Made by a program: the position numbers and the translations under genes. Under the pieces are notes generated by a model. That model made no database searches. It was given only the letters and a program-made list of their open reading frames with translations, and was not told the origin of the DNA. 64,000 nucleotides of DNA from Xiphias gladius (Eukaryota; Chordata; Actinopteri; Istiophoriformes; Xiphiidae), in the NCBI RefSeq assembly GCF_016859285.1, contig NC_053422.1, positions 24,120,001 to 24,184,000 of the forward strand, written 5' to 3'. Below, piece after piece: positions 51,886-64,000 of the stretch. Position 1 is the stretch's first letter, and each line of letters begins with the position of its first letter.

Positions 51886-52285
51886 GTCTGAAACACACAG
51901 TAACATGCGCACACATTTGTGCATACATTTACATCCAAACACAAAATGTCCACAAACTCAGATAAGATAACTGATGAGACCAAACTCAAAGACCCAGAGT
52001 GACAAATGAGAGAAGGAATGTTTTCTGTTGGGATCTTTCTGGGTCTATTATATAATGATCAGGCCTTTGATCAGAGATAAAAGACAAAAAGAAAGAGAAG
52101 GAGGGGGTGAAAGCCAGACAGTCCTCTGAGAAAGGAAAATAAAAATTGGACGCAAGAAAAGAAACAGAGCAAAAGGGGGAGCGGAGTGGGACCAAAGGAG
52201 AGAAAGGATCAAGAAAAGAAAGAAGTGAGAGTAAAAGTAAATAGAGCACAGGGGAAGCTACAGAGAACCAAATAATGTGTTTCTA

Positions 52286-52295
52286 CCTTTTTATA
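52286..52295 (-). promoter_or_regulatory. TATA box upstream of the calnexin-tail-like gene
   Basis: TATAAAAAGG on the minus strand, about 400 bp upstream of the predicted ATG (51885). An acceptor TTTCAG|AC sits directly before that ATG, so a noncoding first exon starting near 52260 would fit. A strongly pyrimidine-rich sense stretch (about 52080-52250) follows. Confidence 0.35.
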
Positions 52296-52908
52296 CAGTG
52301 ATTTCTCACAGTCTCCACAGGTTCCTTAAAAGTCACTTCCTGAAATCTCCCAGTCATGTGGTGTTGGACTTTGGTCGTAGTGACTTGCTGACATAGTCGT
52401 CTGACATGGTTATTAACATAGTATATACAAACACATGCACACAGCCTTTCACAGTTATAATGCAGTTGTGTTCGAACAAGTCTATTTATCATGTTTACAA
52501 TAAAGGGTCAGCGTTAGGGTTAACACAGTTTTTAATAGTATTTTAATAATAAAGCTGTTCACATATGATGAAGTAAAGGGATTTTTTCTCTATGAAATAG
52601 TGACATTTTCAGAGTAAGGAGAGTTTTTCAAAGAAGAAACTGCTTCCATTTTTTAAAATCTTCTTCACTTCAGAAGGTATATAATCACCAGTAGTCAGTA
52701 CTCTTGTCAACACAAAAGTAAAACATTCTCTACATTATTCTTTTCAATTAGAGTAGATGAGTTGTGAAAAGAAAGGGAAACAGCTGGACAGAGTTTAAAA
52801 GGACAACATTACAGACAACACCAAACCTGTGACAGAAATGCTCTTAGAGTTATAGTTTCAAATTTTGGCAGTTTGACTTTCCCAAAATGTCAAATTGTTC
52901 ATTTAAAA

Positions 52909-53181
52909 TCAAAAAAGCTTTATTTGCTTTGTGATACTTTGAAGCAGAAAATGAGCGACATCGAGTGCATGAGCACAAGTTTTATTCCCCTTGGATCTGA
53001 TGACAATATCGATCAGGTAGCGTAAGATGTTCCCGTAGATAAACAGACCAATCCACTGGTCTAGAGTTGAGAAGTTAAAGAGGCTTTGGTTTAACTGAAT
53101 GTCTCCATCAGTTCTCATAGCAGGCAGGTAGAGATCCCCTAGTGGATTATGACATAACTGAGGACGCCTGTTCAGGCACAA
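52909..53181 (-). other. Unassigned open frame, about 90 codons
   Basis: A stop-free frame reads LCHNPLGDLYLPAMRTDGDI, SLFNFSTLDQWIGLFIYG and LRYLIDIVIRSKG before its TGA. There is no ATG until residue 22, and a stop codon lies three codons upstream of the first counted codon. An AATAAA (52919-52924) overlaps its end. The composition looks protein-like, with one hydrophobic segment (WIGLFIYGNILRYLIDIVI), but I recognise no family. It could be an old retrocopy, a last exon or chance. Confidence 0.25.
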
Positions 53182-53511
53182 GTCAAGTTAAATCATTTTT
53201 ATTTATTTTACCTAATAATGTGTCAGTAGCAGTGTATTGGTTAACGTGTGCAAGCCATTACTCTATTCCTGAGTAAAACTTTCTCAAGGTCTTAGTACTG
53301 GTGATCGTTTTACTGTGTGAGTTGATGTTTTATTGTTTTTTAATTATCTGTCTGGAACCTTTGAATTTGTTTATCTGTAAATGTTTTTCTAAGATGCACG
53401 TTGCAATGTTTTTAAGTACTTTGAGCTGCATTTTAATCATGAAAGGTGCTATACACATAAAGTTTATTACTATTCTTGTAAATACAAGACGCAGAATGTT
53501 TTAAAAAGTTA

Positions 53512-53514
<3 letters not shown>

Positions 53515-53568
<54 letters not shown>
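53515..53568. repeat. CA microsatellite
   Basis: About 27 AC units in the 3' flank of cnga2, about 220 bp after its stop codon. Confidence 0.95.
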
Positions 53569-53570
<2 letters not shown>

Positions 53571-53785
53571 AAGCACACAAACACACAATAAGGTAGCTTC
53601 AAAATAAAATACAATGCATTTCTGTCCAATACTGGTCAATCAATATCAAACAAAATGAGAGATTTATGGTATTTTCTTTTGTATTTCAATTTATAGGAAT
53701 GAATAAAAGTAACACACCACGAATTTTGTGACAATAAAGATGCTGTGTGCTATTTCTGTATATTTCCATAGCTGGAGTACGTCCA

Positions 53786-60577
<6,792 letters not shown>

Positions 60578-60682
60578 ACTACACACACACCATGGACATA
60601 CCAGCATGCCCAACTTAAGATACACACACAGTCACAATATACACTAATACATACACACATACACACAATAAAATGCAAGCTA

Positions 60683-60683
<1 letters not shown>

Positions 60684-60740
<57 letters not shown>
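60684..60740. repeat. CA microsatellite
   Basis: About 28 AC units roughly 110 bp upstream of the cnga2 ATG, in its presumed 5' UTR or promoter. Confidence 0.95.
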
Positions 60741-60743
<3 letters not shown>

Positions 60744-63700
60744 AGAGATAGCGAGCCTCATGCAGACTCCCAAACAGACACACAACTCACTAACCAGGAC
60801 ACACACATGCAATGATAGACCCACAGTCAGAAAAGGAAGGTCATCCAGTGCGAGGTTATCCCGTATCAAGCATCACCACGGAAACCAGATGGCATAGCAA
60901 CAAGCTGTATAGTAGTTATGACAACAGATCATATGAGGGAGAGACAGAAAGATAGACATGACATGTTCGAAGTCAACAAACCTGATAAATTTCCTGCTGC
61001 CCTAGTTCAAGGTCATCAATCCATCAGTTCAGTTCACGTCTTTAGTTCAGTTGCATCCCATCTATTTATCTATGTATCTACTATCTATCCATCTATTTAT
61101 TTAAATGCACAACACATTTATCACGTAAGACTGACAAATACTCATATGAAGGGATTGGATGGATGGATGGAGTGAACAAATGTAACCGACAAAAGGAAAG
61201 ATCACATGGTACTCGACAAAAGGCATCGTTTAAATTGCAAATTGTATGTGTGCCTGTATTGCTTTTCGCCAGCAAGCTCATCTGAATTCAAGAACCTTGT
61301 TTGAAGTGGCCTCTGAACTCCAAGTGTGTCTTTGTGGGCATACATTCTCTTGATTACTGAGAGAGAAGTGTTTTCATGCACACACCTGCACATGTGAACT
61401 GAGACGTAATTTTATTTCAGCTTTATTTAGATACAAATATTCTGGCACATAATTTACCCCAAATCATGGTGGGAACACACATAACATCAAGTATTTCTTT
61501 GGCACTGAATGTCTTATAATTGGTCGAATGAGACCAATGAAAAGCCGAATGAAAGCCCAACGGCTACCTCTCAACACGGATTACAACTATCCATACTGCT
61601 ATCATGATGTCATGTCAACCACACTCTTGATATGGTAACACTCTAACAACAGCACTGTTTTGTTAATGCAACTAACCTTTATGCATTTACTGTTACATAA
61701 TGGAGTAATGCAATAAGCAATATTTTTATATTATATGTTGGCAAAGATGACTGTGTTTATTGTTAAGGTTGTTGTTTGTAGTTACAATCTCAAAAAGAGT
61801 TATCTCCCAGTTTGTTCCCTCAGCTCCACTGAGCGTTCTAGCATCTTTCAGCTTATTGTTTTGGCATATGGCCCACAACATAATGTAGCTCTTTTGGCTC
61901 AGTTCACTCTTACCGCTCTCATCAACTCCATTCCCAGCCACAGCAGGCGGTTGTTTTCAACAAAAAGGCTAGGATAGACCCACTATACATACCTCACTCA
62001 GGAGTTAGTGGGGACCAAAACTGAGCTAGAAGGAGGGTTAATATTGGACTTGCATTAGTCAGGAGGCCAGACCAGGCACAACCCCAAATGCCTGCTAATG
62101 CTGCTGCATATCTGCTGGATGTGTCAGTAAGCAACTGTTTGCTAACACGTTTGCCATGTCAACCTTATAAGGTGTTAATATATCAGTGTTGCGTTAGCTT
62201 TTTGATCAGCCCCCAAAATGGATAGAAAATCCAGGTTTAAAGATACTGGTCGGAATTTGTGAGGCACTTTGCTTTCAAAATGCACTCGGCATTGCACTCT
62301 TGTACTGATGGTGAATGCTATAAATGTGGACTGTGAAATGAATAATTCAGCATTTTGGGGGGAAAAAATGCTTCTGCTTTGCTATCTTTCCAAGAGGGAG
62401 CTGAGAAGAGTATAGCATAGAAACTGAAAACAGGGAGAAACAGCTAGTCTGGCTCTAAACCCAAATGAAAAATTAGGCTTACCAGCAACTCTAAAGCTCA
62501 CTAACATGCTGTATTTAATTTGTTTAGTCAGTACACAAAGAGAAACACAAAACTCAACAATTCTTGGAAATTAAGTGAGAAAGTGTATTCTCAAAATGTT
62601 GACATTGAAAGCATTATAGTTTGGGACTACGGAGTCTTGACTGATTGAGTCTTCAGTAAGTGTTTAAGAAATTGATAGATAAAATGGATTCGTCAGCTGT
62701 TATGTGTTGGGCCGCATTTCGTTTTTGACAATGCTTACATGTATTTATGTCCAACAGAGACATCACTAAATGACTGGAAAGCAGTCATGAGATGGTAACA
62801 GTAATCTGGTGTTTAATTAGCCTCGGGAGGAGGGTTTTCTGCTGGCAGATACTGTTCTGTGCGACCGTATCTCGAGCCTGGTTTTTATGGGTGCTGGTAT
62901 TGAGATAAACTAAACACCATATAATAAGATTATAATAAGTAACATTCACACACACACATTTTTTACTTGAATCAAGTGACCAACATTGTTCTTACGACAG
63001 TATTTGGACTCTGTCTGGTGGCTGTTCAGTGCAAAATACACCTTTATTACAGAAAACAAATGTATAGAGAAAAAAACAGAACAACACTGTATAATAAATA
63101 AATAAATGTAATAAATCACGCAATTAAACAAAACAGAAAACAACAGTCCCCCATGGACATCTTGTATGAGCCCTACTTTCTGATCCTGGGGTCAGGACAG
63201 CCGTATGCAATCCGACTACCCAAGACGGAGAGGGAGACAGTGGACTAAAAACCTGAAAAGCACTGATGCTCCTCCTCTTCCGAAGTCTAAGAAATCCAAT
63301 TTGCGATACTGCATAGTAAAGTTGTTACACATCTTCATATTACAAAGGTTTATTGGTTGAATGGAGATTATCACAACAATAACTAACCTTGGCTTCGACT
63401 CTCTTAGAAATGCCCATTTGATTTCATATAATAGCATACATTTGGATGGTTTGGGGGAAATGATCTCAAAATCATACACCACAGATGCGTTAATCATATT
63501 AATCAAGTAGAGGTGTATCCTTAGAGTTTGTGTTATTGCACTGGCTCTGGTCACTGGATCACCACTCAACTCAAATCTATATCAGCTTTGGAGATCTGTG
63601 ATTCTTCTTGGGGCACAGGAAAAACACTGACAAACTATTGCAATGTTTATTTCAAGACAACCCAAGGAAGTACATTACATTTTTTTTTTTTTTAAAAACA

Positions 63701-64000
63701 GTGGTCTTTGCCACATTTTCAATTTTCTCTAGTTATCTGGGAGTCACTTCATACATCCAGTCAGAGTGAGGAAATAGGAATGAGGAAAATAATATAGTTT
63801 GGATCTACCTTTTCTGGTTCTAGCCAAGAGCAGCTTCCTTACTATTTTACTGGTTAGCAGCGTTGTATTAATTGTGATCATCCTGTTATATCAAATTACA
63901 AGTTAACAGTTGAATTATCTCAGGATAACAAAGTTGTTTTCGTCCGTTAACGGCTTAATTATTTTGAGAAAACTAAAGATTATTTTCTTGGCAGTACAAA
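60741..64000. other. Upstream region of cnga2, no further gene seen
   Basis: No exon of a neighbouring gene was recognised. Contents are an ATCT/ATGG-rich stretch (about 61050-61175), the inverted repeat fragment at 61800-61990, a foldback-family fragment (about 62340-62600) and a poly-T run near 63681. The distant cnga2 promoter probably lies at its left edge but no element could be fixed. Confidence 0.4.
61800..61990. repeat. Dispersed SINE-like repeat, inverted fragment
   Basis: Central part of the same family in the opposite direction; its plus-strand translation (SIFQLIVLAYGPQHNV) parallels minus-strand translations of the copies at 58.1 and 60.0 kb. Confidence 0.5.

Noticed and set aside
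63216-63569. 117-aa minus-strand frame at the right end
   Set aside because: No homology or splice context; composition looks like random AT-rich sequence.

Overview
The window looks like nuclear DNA of a ray-finned (teleost) fish, probably perch-like. It has intron-rich vertebrate genes with short introns, many long CA/GT microsatellites, and fish-type Tc1, hAT, SINE-like and CR1/L2-like repeats. No tRNA, rRNA, CRISPR or bacterial-type feature was seen. Vertebrate families were recognised by reading translated exons against remembered human proteins; no search was run.

Five genes lie head to tail, all on the minus strand. From right to left (their 5'-to-3' order) they are: cnga2, an olfactory-type cyclic-nucleotide-gated channel alpha subunit (60577-53786, 10 exons, 679 aa); a small calnexin/calmegin-tail-like membrane protein gene (51885-50431, 4 exons, 122 aa); fgl1, a secreted fibrinogen-like protein (46819-42630, 7 exons, 316 aa); snx25, a sorting nexin with transmembrane, PXA, RGS, PX and nexin-C parts (39609-20573, 21 exons, 976 aa); and cspp1, a centrosome/spindle-pole/ciliary protein (17106-738, 27 coding exons, 1106 aa). 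In all five models every splice phase closes, giving one open frame from ATG to stop. The genes do unrelated jobs (odorant transduction, ER, secreted liver-type factor, endosomal trafficking, cilia), and nothing suggests they form a functional cluster.

The most unusual stretch is 48.4-52.3 kb. A predicted small gene keeps a signal peptide, the calnexin-family transmembrane segment and a short cytosolic tail, but no lumenal lectin/P-domain exon can be found. Its two last exons and poly(A) signals are duplicated in a roughly 1168-bp direct repeat whose edges fall in long CA tracts.

Between and inside the genes are repeats: an internally deleted Tc1-like element (1.2-1.9 kb), a hAT element with terminal repeats, an 8-bp target duplication and a BED-finger reading frame (24.5-25.3 kb) with an inverted partial copy (32.4-32.8 kb), a palindromic foldback family, a dispersed SINE-like family, an inverted repeat pair beside fgl1, and about a dozen long CA/GT tracts, several directly at splice sites. 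The right end (60.6-64 kb), 40.7-42.6 kb and 18.2-20.5 kb hold no gene I can support.
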